Source of the DNA: Kushneria konosiri
GTDB lineage: Bacteria; Pseudomonadota; Gammaproteobacteria; Pseudomonadales; Halomonadaceae
Length of the DNA stretch: 64,000 nucleotides
NCBI RefSeq assembly: GCF_002155145.1
Contig: NZ_CP021323.1
Coordinates: 3,224,001-3,288,000, forward strand
Reading direction: 5' to 3'
Part shown: positions 1 through 8,938 of the stretch, in pieces
Layout of the letters: each line of letters begins with the position of its first letter
How positions within the stretch are numbered: position 1 is the stretch's first letter
The notes under the pieces: generated by a model
What the model saw: only the letters and a program-made list of their open reading frames with translations
What the model was told of the DNA's origin: nothing
Database searches by the model: none
Translations under genes and position numbers: made by a program

Positions 1-854
1 CGGGGATGCCATGCCAGCGACAGAATATCGCCAGTGGCCCAATGCCAGTCCTCCCAGAAGGACTCCTGTAATCCCAGCACGGCAGGCCCGATCAGCTTCA
101 GATGAGTATCACGCCAGTGGCCATGTTTTTTACTTTCGCCGCGGTACTCCACACCAACATTCAGGCCACCCACCCATCCTTGACGACCATCGACAACCAG
201 GATCTTGCGATGGTTGCGAAAGTTGACCTGAAAACGATGCCGCCAGCCCTTCGAGGATCCAAAGGGATGCACGGCCACCCCCGCCGAACGCAGCTCATTA
301 AAATAGCGATCCGGCATGCCGTGCGAACCAATCTCGTCATAGAGAAAAAACACATGCACACCGCGCTCGGCGCATTCGATCAATCGCTGTTTAAGCGCCT
401 GCCCCAGAGCATCATCACGCACGATGAAAAACTGGATAAGCACGTAATCTTCGGCCTGCTCGATGCCCCGAAAAAGACTTTCAAAGGTGGCATGGCCATT
501 GATCAAAAGCTGACAGTGGTTGTCACCGGTCATCGGCAGCATGGCGAGCCGTTCTACTGCACGAAGACGAGCATCTTCGGGGCGTGCAAAGGCAGGTTCC
601 ACCAGGGTTCGAAACTGGTCCAGCACGCGACGCAGAGAGGTATCACGCTGCTCACGCGCGGATACATAGCCATAAAAACGAGGGCGACCCAAAAACCAGT
701 AGGCCGGGATGGCCAGATAGGGAAAGGTGATCAGGCAGATGATCCAGGCGATGGCGCCCTGAGAGGTACGACTCGACATCAAGGCCATGAGCCCCGAAAG
801 CGCTCCCAGCAAATGCAGGCAAATAATGAGCAGACCGCCCAGCAAGGCTGTCAT
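1..854 (-). CDS. cls: Cardiolipin synthase, phospholipase D family (3' end outside window)
   Basis: Joins two phosphatidylglycerol molecules into cardiolipin in the inner membrane. About 284 N-terminal residues are visible, against roughly 480 in the family. The N-terminus has two hydrophobic segments (about residues 4-25 and 33-52) ending in the PAYWFLGRPRF stretch typical of ClsA. The first HKD motif follows late in the fragment as HRKILVVD with GGLN just after it. The second HKD motif would lie beyond base 1. The start is the ATG at 854, before the hydrophobic segment. It sits 86 bp downstream of nei on the same strand and may be read with it. ClsA, ClsB and ClsC share the HKD fold; the two membrane segments favour the ClsA type. 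No in-frame stop is seen in the visible part. Confidence 0.9.
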   Translation of the reverse strand, partial: MTALLGGLLIICLHLLGALSGLMALMSSRTSQGAIAWIICLITFPYLAIPAYWFLGRPRFYGYVSAREQRDTSLRRVLDQFRTLVEPAFARPEDARLRAVERLAMLPMTGDNHCQLLINGHATFESLFRGIEQAEDYVLIQFFIVRDDALGQALKQRLIECAERGVHVFFLYDEIGSHGMPDRYFNELRSAGVAVHPFGSSKGWRHRFQVNFRNHRKILVVDGRQGWVGGLNVGVEYRGESKKHGHWRDTHLKLIGPAVLGLQESFWEDWHWATGDILSLAWHP

Positions 855-940
855 GTCGAGGTACCACCCTTATCATCAGCAATTTGGGCGGAGCATACCC
901 CACTATGGCACATGGGTCATTGCCGCCTTGAAACGAAAGC

Positions 941-1774
941 TCAGGCAGGCGTCTTATCCTGCTGACAGCACGGACAGTAATAGAGCCGGCGCGAAGTCAC
1001 CGTGATTCTTTCAATGGGCGTCCCGCAGGCATGACAGGGCAACGCGGCGCGATTGAATACCGCATGTCGCCAGCGCGCTCTGGGCTCACCGGCCTCGATC
1101 ATGGGCTCGCGCCAGACTTCGAGGTTGGTCACGCCGGCATGACGCCAGGCACGCGCCGTTACTTCCAGTATTTTTTCAGCCAGACGCTGGCATTGGGTCG
1201 CATCAAGGTCCATGGGTCGATAACGCTCATGCAGTCCCGCAAAAAAAAGAATCTCCGAACGCAAATAGTTGCCGATCCCGGCGTAGAAATGCTGATCCAG
1301 CAGCAGGGAGCCCAGCCGACGACGCCTGAAACGTGAGCCCTGCAGGCGGTTGACGATATCGTCAACCGTGACGTCATGCGTCAGCAGGTCAGGGCCAAGC
1401 CTTGATAAAAATGGATGCTCAGCGAGTTCTTCACGGTGCCAGAGCGAAATATCGGAGGCACTCATCAACCACGCTGAATGGGTCGCGGTGCTCAATCTCA
1501 GCCTCGGCGAACGCCTGCCGCCAGGTTCATTGCCACGACGCATGATGCGCCAGACCCCATAGAGCTGATTGTGCGAGTAGATGACATGGCCATCTTCGAA
1601 ACCGGTCAGGAGCGCCTTGCCCCAGCTGTCGACGCTTGTCACCCGCTGTCCCACAAGGCGGGTCTCAAACGGCTTGAGGTGATCAAAGGCGAACCAGATA
1701 TCTTCAATGGTATGCCCCGCCAGCACCTTGCCCAACCGGTCAGCGATGCGTCTGATTTCGGGTCCTTCCGGCAT
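941..1774 (-). CDS. nei: Endonuclease VIII / formamidopyrimidine-DNA glycosylase family
   Basis: Bifunctional DNA glycosylase/AP lyase that removes oxidised pyrimidines in base-excision repair. The protein (277 aa) begins MPEGPEI. After Met removal the N-terminal proline is the catalytic nucleophile, followed by the conserved glutamate, so the ATG at 1774 must be the start; an in-frame ATG three codons upstream would bury that proline. The helix-two-turn-helix region lies mid-protein. The C-terminus carries a zinc finger of the form CxxC...CxxC (CHAC and CPCC), as in Nei and Fpg. The WGKALL segment and the overall sequence favour Nei over MutM. The gene lies between uvrB and cls on the same strand, so two repair genes are neighbours. 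Confidence 0.92.
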   Translation of the reverse strand: MPEGPEIRRIADRLGKVLAGHTIEDIWFAFDHLKPFETRLVGQRVTSVDSWGKALLTGFEDGHVIYSHNQLYGVWRIMRRGNEPGGRRSPRLRLSTATHSAWLMSASDISLWHREELAEHPFLSRLGPDLLTHDVTVDDIVNRLQGSRFRRRRLGSLLLDQHFYAGIGNYLRSEILFFAGLHERYRPMDLDATQCQRLAEKILEVTARAWRHAGVTNLEVWREPMIEAGEPRARWRHAVFNRAALPCHACGTPIERITVTSRRLYYCPCCQQDKTPA

Positions 1775-1875
1775 GCATGACATCCATTGTCAAAACGAGT
1801 GGTAAACAAGTAAACGCCTGCCCCATATCACGAGACAGGCGCCACCTGCCTTGGTCAGCCCTGTGCCTGGCGAGA

Positions 1876-3906
1876 CTACTTGAGTTCGATCAGGCGGGCG
1901 TTAAGGGTCTGCATCTGATCACGCAGCGAAGCGGCCGTTTCAAACTCGAGGTTCTGCGCCGCTTCATGCATACGATCCTCAAGCTTTTTGATCTCACGGT
2001 TAACCTCATCAAGACTCATCTGACCGATGGCCTCCGGTGTGTACTGGCCGTCGGTCTCGGCCACCTGACGATCGCCCTTGCGCTTGCTGCGTCGGGTACC
2101 GGGCGCCTGAGCCGCTTCCATGATATCTGCCACGTTCTTGGTGATGGTACGCGGCGTGATGCCATGCTCTTCGTTAAAGGCAATCTGTTTGTCGCGGCGA
2201 CGCTGTGTTTCATCCATGGCCCGCTGCATCGACCCCGTAATGCGATCACCGTAGAGGATCGCCTTGCCATGAGCGTTACGGGCCGCACGCCCGATGGTCT
2301 GGATCAGCGAGCGCTCGGCACGCAGGAAACCCTCCTTGTCGGCGTCCAGAATGGCCACCAGTGAGACCTCGGGAATATCCAGCCCTTCACGCAGCAGGTT
2401 GATGCCCACCAGCACATCAAACTTGCCCAGACGCAGATCGCGAATGATTTCGACCCGCTCGACGGTATCGATATCCGAATGCAGGTAGCGCACCCGAATG
2501 TCATGTTCGCCGAGATAGTCGGTCAGGTCCTCGGCCATTCGCTTGGTCAGGGTCGTCACCAGTACCCGCTCTCCTACCTCGACCCGGGCGCGAACTTCGG
2601 AGAGCAGATCATCGACCTGAGTACTGGCCGGCCGCACCTCGATTTCCGGATCGACAAGGCCTGTCGGACGCACCACCTGCTCAACCACCTGACCGGCATG
2701 TTCCTCCTCATACGGCCCGGGCGTTGCGGACACAAAGATGGTCTGCGGCAAAATGAGCTCCCACTCCTCGAACTTCATGGGGCGGTTGTCCAGCGCCGAA
2801 GGCAATCGGAAACCATACTCGACCAGCGTCTCCTTTCGCGAACGGTCGCCCTTGTACATACCGCCCACCTGCGGAACGCTGACGTGCGACTCGTCAATAA
2901 ACACCAGCGCATCGTCAGGCAGGTAGTCAAAGAAGGTCGGAGGTGCCTGACCCGGATCCCGCCCGGAGAGGTAACGGGAGTAGTTTTCAATGCCGTTGCA
3001 GTAGCCAAGCTCCAGCATCATTTCAATGTCGTAAAGCGTGCGCTGCTCCAGACGCTGCGCCTCGACCAGGCGATCATGATCACGCAGGTACTTGAGCCGC
3101 TCGGCAAGCTCTTCCTTGATCGACTCGATGGCACCAAGAATCGTGTCGCGCGGGGTGACGTAGTGCGTCTTGGGATAGATGGTCATGCGCGGCACCTTGC
3201 CGCGCACCTCTCCTGTCAGCGGATCGAACAGGCTGATGGTATCGATTTCATCATCAAAGAGTTCGATACGCACTGCCTCATCCTCGGCATCAGCAGGAAA
3301 GACATCGATGACGTCTCCTCGCACCCGATAGGTGCCGCGGCGAAAATCGGTATCGTTGCGGGTGTACTGCAGTTCCGCCAGCCGGCGCAGGAAATCGCGC
3401 TGATTGATCAACTCCCCACGGGTGAAGTGAAGACGCATCTTCAAATACTGATCCGGGTCGCCCAGACCATAGATGGCCGACACCGACACCACGATCAGGG
3501 CATCACGCCGCTCGAGCAGTGCCTTGGTCGCCGATAGGCGCATCTGCTCGATATGGTCATTGATCGAGGCATCCTTCTCGATAAAGGTATCCGAGGAAGG
3601 CACATAGGCCTCGGGCTGATAATAGTCGTAATAGGAAACGAAGTACTCGACGGCATTGTCGGGAAAGAACGACTTGAACTCGCCGTACAGCTGTGCCGCC
3701 AGCGTCTTGTTGGGTGCCATGACGATGGTCGGACGCTGTAGACGCTCGACCACATTAGCCATGGTGAAGGTCTTGCCCGAACCGGTCACCCCCAGCAGGG
3801 TCTGATGCGCCAGACCGGACTCCAGACCCTTGATCAGCCCGTCGATGGCCGCCGGCTGATCACCTGCGGGCTTGTAGTCGGAGGCAATGCGAAACTCACG
3901 ATTCAT
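1876..3906 (-). CDS. uvrB: Excinuclease ABC subunit B
   Basis: DNA-damage verification helicase of nucleotide-excision repair. It is loaded by UvrA, forms the pre-incision complex and recruits UvrC. The protein is 676 aa against 673 in E. coli. It has the N-terminal SGDQP-like element (PAGDQPAAI), the Walker A GVTGSGKT, the beta-hairpin region rich in tyrosines ([12 protein letters not shown]), the DEAD-like DESH box, helicase motifs V and VI ([20 protein letters not shown]), and a C-terminal UVR domain beginning near [13 protein letters not shown]. The ATG at 3906 is preferred to an in-frame GTG at 3912 because GGAG lies 5 nt before the ATG but overlaps the GTG. A weak CTGT-N8-ACAC element upstream is not convincing as a LexA box. 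Confidence 0.97.
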   Translation of the reverse strand: MNREFRIASDYKPAGDQPAAIDGLIKGLESGLAHQTLLGVTGSGKTFTMANVVERLQRPTIVMAPNKTLAAQLYGEFKSFFPDNAVEYFVSYYDYYQPEAYVPSSDTFIEKDASINDHIEQMRLSATKALLERRDALIVVSVSAIYGLGDPDQYLKMRLHFTRGELINQRDFLRRLAELQYTRNDTDFRRGTYRVRGDVIDVFPADAEDEAVRIELFDDEIDTISLFDPLTGEVRGKVPRMTIYPKTHYVTPRDTILGAIESIKEELAERLKYLRDHDRLVEAQRLEQRTLYDIEMMLELGYCNGIENYSRYLSGRDPGQAPPTFFDYLPDDALVFIDESHVSVPQVGGMYKGDRSRKETLVEYGFRLPSALDNRPMKFEEWELILPQTIFVSATPGPYEEEHAGQVVEQVVRPTGLVDPEIEVRPASTQVDDLLSEVRARVEVGERVLVTTLTKRMAEDLTDYLGEHDIRVRYLHSDIDTVERVEIIRDLRLGKFDVLVGINLLREGLDIPEVSLVAILDADKEGFLRAERSLIQTIGRAARNAHGKAILYGDRITGSMQRAMDETQRRRDKQIAFNEEHGITPRTITKNVADIMEAAQAPGTRRSKRKGDRQVAETDGQYTPEAIGQMSLDEVNREIKKLEDRMHEAAQNLEFETAASLRDQMQTLNARLIELK

Positions 3907-4148
3907 GCGCACTCCGTGCAGGTAGCGAAAAGATTGAGATATTCCGGAACCACCACACGCACGCTGGCCGATGGACGGGGTTCTCGCCGATAAGCGTAGT
4001 CGATGGTCAGGATGGCGAGGCAGCGGAAAGTGTCACGGTGGACAGGTCTAATCTAGATGAAGGCAGGCAGGCAGGATTGCAAGCCACACCGCCCGGAGAC
4101 GGCGGCATGGCCATGAAGGCGAGTCAGAAGCTCTCCAGGGCGGAGAAT

Positions 4149-4562
4149 TCAGGCACCGCCAAGATGTGCGTGCGTCTCTATTTCGATGTGACCGGAGGTC
4201 ATCAGTTTCTGGATCGGACACTGCTCGGAAGCCTCAAGAAGACGATCACGTGCCTGGGCACTCAAATCGCCGATCAGACCGATATCCACCTGTAGTCGAT
4301 ACTGACCGTCACGCTCGTTGCTGCTGTCACGAGTGACCCGAACGCTGACACCATCAAGCGGCATCTCCTTTTTACGGGCATACATCAAAACAGTCATTGC
4401 CTTGCAGGTCGCCAGCGAAATATCGAAATAATCATGCGGGTCCGGCGCACTTTCCTCACCGCCGGCACTGGCCGGTGCATCGGCGTAAAGCGCCTCGTGA
4501 TCGTTGAACACGATACGCTGTCGCAGTGTTCCTTCACGCTCTGTCTCGATCAAAATACTCAT
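4149..4562 (-). CDS. OsmC/Ohr-family protein
   Basis: Small cytosolic protein (137 aa) of the OsmC/Ohr fold, whose studied members reduce organic hydroperoxides through a cysteine pair. A cysteine occurs in the SLATCKAMT helix, the classic first OsmC cysteine position, and another in SEQCPIQK, matching the usual C-P-x-x-K second cysteine motif. Both redox cysteines therefore appear to be present. The ATG at 4562 (MSILIETE) is preferred to the open frame that continues upstream to 4619, because the extra 19 residues do not resemble the family. The HMA-like gene lies 66 bp upstream on the same strand, so they are probably co-transcribed. The substrate cannot be read from sequence. Confidence 0.85.
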   Translation of the reverse strand: MSILIETEREGTLRQRIVFNDHEALYADAPASAGGEESAPDPHDYFDISLATCKAMTVLMYARKKEMPLDGVSVRVTRDSSNERDGQYRLQVDIGLIGDLSAQARDRLLEASEQCPIQKLMTSGHIEIETHAHLGGA

Positions 4563-4628
4563 TGTCGATTGCCCCCGGATCACGATGCACGGCAGGTTCC
4601 ACCCCTCCACCGTGACCATTCAAACACT

Positions 4629-4820
4629 TCAGCGTTTTGACGAATATCCCAGCCTTTCGATGACTTCGACCACTCGGCCAGGCTGAACACGTCCTTCCAC
4701 TTCCAGCCATTCCCGTGCCACCTGAACGGTATCCACGCCATCAAGCTCCATCAAAGCCGTGGTCAGTCGATTAACGTCATCGGAATCCTTAAGGCCACTA
4801 AGGGTAAATGTTAACGCCAT
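4629..4820 (-). CDS. Small heavy-metal-associated-domain-like protein lacking CxxC
   Basis: A 63-aa protein whose pattern (strand LTFTLSGL, helix DDVNRLTTALMEL, strand VDTVQVAREWLEVEG, helix GRVVEVIERLGY) matches the beta-alpha-beta-beta-alpha-beta HMA fold of copper chaperones. The metal-binding GMxCxxC is replaced by SGLKDSDDV and there is no cysteine at all, so classic Cu(I)/Zn binding is unlikely. AGGAGA lies 9 nt before the ATG, which supports a real gene. It is followed by the OsmC-like gene and diverges from ygfZ. It could be a degenerate chaperone or a protein-interaction module. The fold call is inference from spacing and hydrophobicity. Confidence 0.75.
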   Translation of the reverse strand: MALTFTLSGLKDSDDVNRLTTALMELDGVDTVQVAREWLEVEGRVQPGRVVEVIERLGYSSKR

Positions 4821-4971
4821 GGCGTTTTTGTCTCCTGGTAGTCATGCAATGATTGCGTCTGCTTGTAAAGTCTTGCCCTCGCCCAGATATGCTCTCTCAT
4901 GGAGAAACGGGGATCAGGCAGATCAACCCTGCGTCATTGCCACCGTTTGCGCAAATTTTTCTGGAGTCACC

Positions 4972-6000
4972 ATGAGTCATCCGCACTGGAAGACATTGCT
5001 GCAGCATCCGTCAGACGAACTCTCATCGAAAGGCACCGGTTTTAACGGACAACACGACACCGTGATTGTCCCTTTGGAAGATCGCGTCGTGCTGGAGGTT
5101 CGCGGACCGGACAGCGAGAAATTTCTGCAGGGTCAGGCCAGCGCTTCCACGGCCCACGCCACCGCCACCATCGCACCGCCAGCAGTCTTTTGTACGCCCA
5201 AGGGACGTGCCATCGCCAATGTGCAAATGATCAAGGCCGCGCCGCAATGCTACTGGCTACTGCTTGAGCGCAGCATTGCCGATGCCCTCCATAAGCATCT
5301 GGCCAAATATGCAGCATTTTACAAGGCTGAACTGACCCTGCGTGATGATATCGCCATTGCAGGCCTGGCCGGACACCAGCTTGATGAAGTGCTGGGTGCG
5401 ACCATGACGCTGCCCCATGCCGACTGGGGCGTGCGTGTCAGCACCGATGAAGAACTGGCCGTTACTCGCCATCCACATGACATGATGCGTCTGGTACTGA
5501 TCGCCCCGAATGACAAACTGGCTGAACTATGTCGATCGATGGCTACCGAACTGACGCTGGCCGCAAACGACCTCTGGCAACGGCTGGATATCGAAGCCGG
5601 TCTTTTGTGGCTTGATGAGCCGCAACGCGAGAAATGGCTGCCCCAGATGTTCAACTGGGAGGCGCTGGCAGGCATCAGCTTCAAAAAGGGCTGCTACACC
5701 GGCCAGGAGGTCGTGGCCAGGGCGCACTATCGCGGCCAGGTCAAAAAACGTCTGATGCGGCTCTCCGTGGCCACAGCCGAGCCCATCGAGACGGGAGCGG
5801 ACATCAAGGATGCCACGAGCGACAAGACGCTGGGGGAAGTGGTTCGCAGCGCGGCAGCAGACGAGGGACATATTGAAGTACTGGCCGTCGTCACAACCAG
5901 GGATGATATGCCGTCACTGACCATCAACGACCAGCCGGCACATCTCAAACCGCTGCCTTACGTGCTGGAGCGGCGTGACCCGGAAGCCCTGTCGGACTGA
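4972..6000 (+). CDS. ygfZ: Folate-dependent Fe-S protein maintenance factor YgfZ
   Basis: Tetrahydrofolate-binding protein related to GcvT that helps assemble or repair certain Fe-S enzymes. The protein is 342 aa. The diagnostic YgfZ signature K-G-C-Y-x-G-Q-E is present as KGCYTGQEVVAR, with its essential cysteine. An FLQGQ segment lies near the N-terminus and a GEVVRS stretch in the C-terminal barrel. The ATG at 4972 is preferred to an open frame reaching back to 4759, because GGAG lies 5 nt upstream and homology begins here. The gene is divergent from the HMA/OsmC pair and ends in its own terminator. Confidence 0.93.
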   Translation: MSHPHWKTLLQHPSDELSSKGTGFNGQHDTVIVPLEDRVVLEVRGPDSEKFLQGQASASTAHATATIAPPAVFCTPKGRAIANVQMIKAAPQCYWLLLERSIADALHKHLAKYAAFYKAELTLRDDIAIAGLAGHQLDEVLGATMTLPHADWGVRVSTDEELAVTRHPHDMMRLVLIAPNDKLAELCRSMATELTLAANDLWQRLDIEAGLLWLDEPQREKWLPQMFNWEALAGISFKKGCYTGQEVVARAHYRGQVKKRLMRLSVATAEPIETGADIKDATSDKTLGEVVRSAAADEGHIEVLAVVTTRDDMPSLTINDQPAHLKPLPYVLERRDPEALSD

Positions 6001-6030
6001 AAGGCCGATAGAGTCAACGGCTTCTGGAAC

Positions 6031-6064
6031 AAAAGGGGCCTCCATGTGGAGGCCCCTTTTGTTT
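6031..6064 (+). terminator. Rho-independent terminator of ygfZ, possibly bidirectional
   Basis: A stem of AAAAGGGGCCTCC pairs with GGAGGCCCCTTTT around an ATGT loop and is followed by a short T-rich run. The A-run on the other side lets it also serve mscL, which ends 37 bp away on the opposite strand. Confidence 0.85.
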
Positions 6065-6101
6065 GATGTTCCTGTCCGTTTTACGAAAACCAGGCCAGGC
6101 G

Positions 6102-6611
6102 TTACACCGTTGGCGCGGCGTCTTTTGGCGAGTCCAATACAGAGGTGCAACTCGGGCACCGCGTGGCGTCGACCGAAATCGGCGTGATGCAATAGGGGCA
6201 ATTGCGAACGGTGGGAGCAGCAGCGGGCGCCTCGGACGGCTCATCCTTGCGTGCGCCCAGCTCGCGCAGACGATGGATGTTGCGAATCAGAATAAAGCAC
6301 ACCATCGCCACCAGCGTGAACGAGATCATGGCATTGAGAAAAATGCCGTAATTGATGGTGACCGCACCAGCAGCCTGCGCATCCGCCAGCGTCGTATAGG
6401 GCCCTGCGGTCTGCGCCCCTTCCTTGAGCACAAAAAACAGATTGGTGAAATTGATCCCACCGGTAATCAGCCCCAGTACCGGCGTAAAGATATCCTTGAC
6501 CAGACTGTTGACGATGGCGGTAAAGGCCGAGCCAATAATGATCCCGACGGCCAGATCAACAACATTGCCCTTGACGGCAAAATCGCGAAACTCCGTTAAA
6601 AATCTTGGCAT
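6102..6611 (-). CDS. mscL: Large-conductance mechanosensitive channel with C-terminal zinc-ribbon-like tail
   Basis: Pentameric inner-membrane channel that releases solutes on hypo-osmotic shock. The protein is 169 aa; E. coli MscL is 136. The N-terminal amphipathic helix (FLTEFRDFAVKGNVVDLAVG) and TM1 (VGIIIGSAFTAIVNSLV) are typical, followed by a periplasmic loop and TM2 (residues about 90-110). In place of the usual cytoplasmic helical bundle there is an Ala/Pro linker (about 121-136), then C138-P-Y-C141 and C152-P-S-C155, a four-cysteine ribbon that probably binds zinc. AT-content and codon use look like its neighbours. I believe similar tails occur in some other bacterial MscL proteins; their role is not known to me. 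Confidence 0.93.
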   Translation of the reverse strand: MPRFLTEFRDFAVKGNVVDLAVGIIIGSAFTAIVNSLVKDIFTPVLGLITGGINFTNLFFVLKEGAQTAGPYTTLADAQAAGAVTINYGIFLNAMISFTLVAMVCFILIRNIHRLRELGARKDEPSEAPAAAPTVRNCPYCITPISVDATRCPSCTSVLDSPKDAAPTV

Positions 6612-6731
6612 ACCAGACTCTCTCCCCGAACTCGAATCTATCGGGTGGCCGGCGCCCGGCCACCACAGTGCTGTTATCAGAATTACTATAGCGAAGGAAT
6701 CAAAAGGCGCGTCGCACGATGCCTGCGCGTC

Positions 6732-8336
6732 TTAATGCTCGCGGGTGGCATCGAAGGAGAGATCAGGCCAGCGCTCTTCCATCAGCTGCAGGTTGACTCG
6801 GGTCGGGGCCAGATAGGTCAGATGCCCACCGCCATCGATGGCGAGGTTGGTGCTGACCTTGTTGCGCAGCTCATCCAGCTTGCGCTCGTCGCCATGAATC
6901 CAGCGAGCCGTCTGAACGTTGACCGGCTCATAGATGCAGTCAACCTTGTACTCATCCTTGAGACGGTGTGCCACCACGTCGAACTGGAGCAAACCGACCG
7001 CACCCACGATCATGTCGTTATTATCCAGTGGCATGAAGACCTGAGTGGCGCCCTCCTCGGAAAGCTGCTGAAGCCCCTTCTGAAGCTGCTTGGTCTTGAG
7101 CGGGTCTCTCAGACGCACGCGACGAAACAGTTCGGGCGCAAAGTGCGGAATGCCGGTAAAGCGCATCTGCTCGCCACTGGAGAAGGTATCACCGATCTGA
7201 ATGGTGCCATGGTTGTGCAATCCGATGATGTCCCCAGGCCAGGCTTCCTCGACATGTGCCCGGTCGGCGGCCATGAAGGTCAGGGCATCGGCAATCTTGA
7301 CGTCCTTTTTGATGCGCACATGGTGAATCTTCATATTGCGCTCATACTTGCCCGAGCAGACGCGCAGAAAGGCGATACGGTCACGGTGGCGTGGGTCCAT
7401 ATTGGCTTGGATCTTGAAAACGAATCCGGTGAAGCTGCCATCCTCGGCGGTCACTTCACGGGCATTGGTTTCTCGAGGCTGCGGCGAAGGCGCATATTCG
7501 ACGAAACCGTCGAGCATTTCACGCACACCAAAATTGCCCATGGCCGTGCCGAAAAATACCGGCGTCAGCTCGCCGCGGCGGTAGGCATCCAGATCAAATT
7601 CATGCGAGGCGCCCTGTACCAGCTCGATCTCCTCGCGCAACTCGGCCGCCTGAGACGCTCCCAGCACGTCATCAACCTCGGGACTGTTCAGGCCCTCGAT
7701 TCGAACGTCTTCCGGAATCCGGTTGCCCTGTCCCTGCTTGTAGAGATGCACCGTATCATTGACCAGATGATAAACGCCGCGGAAATGACGCCCCATGCCG
7801 ATCGGCCAAGTCACCGGCGCACACGCAATGTTGAGCACGGTTTCGATCTCGTCCATGACCTCGATGGGATCCCGAGTGTCGCGATCCATCTTGTTGATGA
7901 AGGTCAGAATCGGTGTGGTCCGCAGGCGACAGACTTCCATCAGCTTGATGGTTCGATCCTCGACACCCTTGGAACCATCTACAACCATCAGGGCAGAGTC
8001 GACCGCCGTCAGCGTGCGGTAGGTGTCTTCGGAGAAGTCCTCGTGTCCGGGCGTATCCAGCAGATTGACGATGCGCCCCTTGTAGGGAAACTGCATGACA
8101 GAGGTGGTCACGGAGATACCACGCTCCTGCTCCATCTTCATCCAGTCAGAAGTGGTACTGCGCTCCTGACGCTTGCTCTTGACCGCTCCGGCTACCTGAA
8201 TGGCGTTGCCAAACAACAGCAGCTTTTCGGTGATGGTGGTCTTGCCCGCGTCGGGGTGAGAAATGATCGCAAAGGTTCTGCGAAGGCTGGCTTCCTGGGC
8301 GATCCGGGTATCGGTCATGGGTGCTTCAGTAGTCAT
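6732..8336 (-). CDS. prfC: Peptide chain release factor 3
   Basis: GTPase that recycles RF1/RF2 from the ribosome after termination. The protein is about 534 aa; the E. coli form is 529. The G1 P-loop SHPDAGKTT lies near residues 26-34, G2 in the [12 protein letters not shown] switch region, G3 DTPGHEDF and G4 NKMDRD. EF-G-like domains II and III follow. The start is uncertain: an in-frame GTG at 8345, an ATG at 8336 and an ATG at 8318 all precede the conserved [11 protein letters not shown] chose 8336, but no strong Shine-Dalgarno site decides it. The gene is monocistronic, with mscL following about 120 bp downstream. Confidence 0.96.
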   Translation of the reverse strand: MTTEAPMTDTRIAQEASLRRTFAIISHPDAGKTTITEKLLLFGNAIQVAGAVKSKRQERSTTSDWMKMEQERGISVTTSVMQFPYKGRIVNLLDTPGHEDFSEDTYRTLTAVDSALMVVDGSKGVEDRTIKLMEVCRLRTTPILTFINKMDRDTRDPIEVMDEIETVLNIACAPVTWPIGMGRHFRGVYHLVNDTVHLYKQGQGNRIPEDVRIEGLNSPEVDDVLGASQAAELREEIELVQGASHEFDLDAYRRGELTPVFFGTAMGNFGVREMLDGFVEYAPSPQPRETNAREVTAEDGSFTGFVFKIQANMDPRHRDRIAFLRVCSGKYERNMKIHHVRIKKDVKIADALTFMAADRAHVEEAWPGDIIGLHNHGTIQIGDTFSSGEQMRFTGIPHFAPELFRRVRLRDPLKTKQLQKGLQQLSEEGATQVFMPLDNNDMIVGAVGLLQFDVVAHRLKDEYKVDCIYEPVNVQTARWIHGDERKLDELRNKVSTNLAIDGGGHLTYLAPTRVNLQLMEERWPDLSFDATREH

Positions 8337-8457
8337 TATGTACACAGTCTGTACGTGAACGGATTTAGAGCCATTCTACAGGCAGTGTTTGGTGCGGGGA
8401 TAGAAGGCCCTGGCATTGGTCATGATGATCACTTTCGGCCACATCAACATGACCATC

Positions 8458-8489
8458 AAAAAAGCCAACCCCTTCAAGGGTCGGCTTTT
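8458..8489 (-). terminator. Rho-independent terminator after the proline-rich gene
   Basis: On the minus strand AAAAGCCGACCC pairs with AGGGTTGGCTTTT, with one G-T pair and a short loop, and runs into Ts. It lies just past the stop of the proline-rich gene, which supports that gene being transcribed. Confidence 0.85.
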
Positions 8490-8496
8490 CAGGATG

Positions 8497-8742
8497 TCAG
8501 GACTGATAAGGCGGCGTCTGCTCCGGTGGCACCTCGGGGGGTGGCTCAGAGGGCGGCGGGTCCTGCAGGGGTGGCTCCTCCAACGGTGGTTCCTCTACCG
8601 GCGGCTCTTCGATCGGTGGCTCCTGCGGCTGTGGTGGTTGCTCGGGCGGAGAATGCGGCTCCGGGTCCGGGGGCTGAACCGGTGGTTCGCTCATGGCCAT
8701 GCAGGGTACGCAGCCGGCATCAATACGCGATGACGTTATCAT
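8497..8742 (-). CDS. Small proline- and glutamate-rich protein with (E/D)EPP(V/L/I) repeats
   Basis: An unrecognised 81-aa protein. The first 15 residues contain a CVPC pair. The rest is a low-complexity tail of proline and acidic residues with pentad repeats such as EEPPV, EEPPL and QDPPP. It is very acidic, should be disordered or polyproline-II-like, and has no signal peptide or membrane segment. AAGGAGG lies 8 nt before the ATG at 8742 (a second ATG at 8748 is too close to it), and a clear terminator follows, so this is a discrete transcription unit rather than a chance frame. It lies between prfC and the divergent regB. The TonB-like Pro-Glu character suggests a spacer or binding stalk, but no function can be assigned. 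Confidence 0.65.
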   Translation of the reverse strand: MITSSRIDAGCVPCMAMSEPPVQPPDPEPHSPPEQPPQPQEPPIEEPPVEEPPLEEPPLQDPPPSEPPPEVPPEQTPPYQS

Positions 8743-8938
8743 GCTCATCTCCTCCTTCGAGGCACAGGGCGGATGGGCCTATCGGGAACAGCTTCATTCC
8801 CACCCGTCTTTCATCACGGTAGGCACAAAGGCGTCGTAGCGCCAGCCCTTGCCTTGCAACAACACTCTTTCCTCTACGCCCTTGTCACGATTGCGATATC
8901 ATGGACACACAACGCTACATTCTCTGCTCTGGATGCTC

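Noticed and set aside
2479-3537. 352-codon plus-strand frame opposite uvrB
   Set aside because: Antisense shadow of uvrB; no recognisable protein.
4030-4045. CTGT-N8-ACAC upstream of uvrB as a LexA box
   Set aside because: One mismatch in the core and a GC-rich centre unlike the usual alternating AT; about 124 bp from the start. Not enough to call.
6645-8822. Long plus-strand open frame opposite prfC (725 codons)
   Set aside because: Shadow of the RF3 gene on the other strand; the translation has no family resemblance and the minus strand is clearly RF3.
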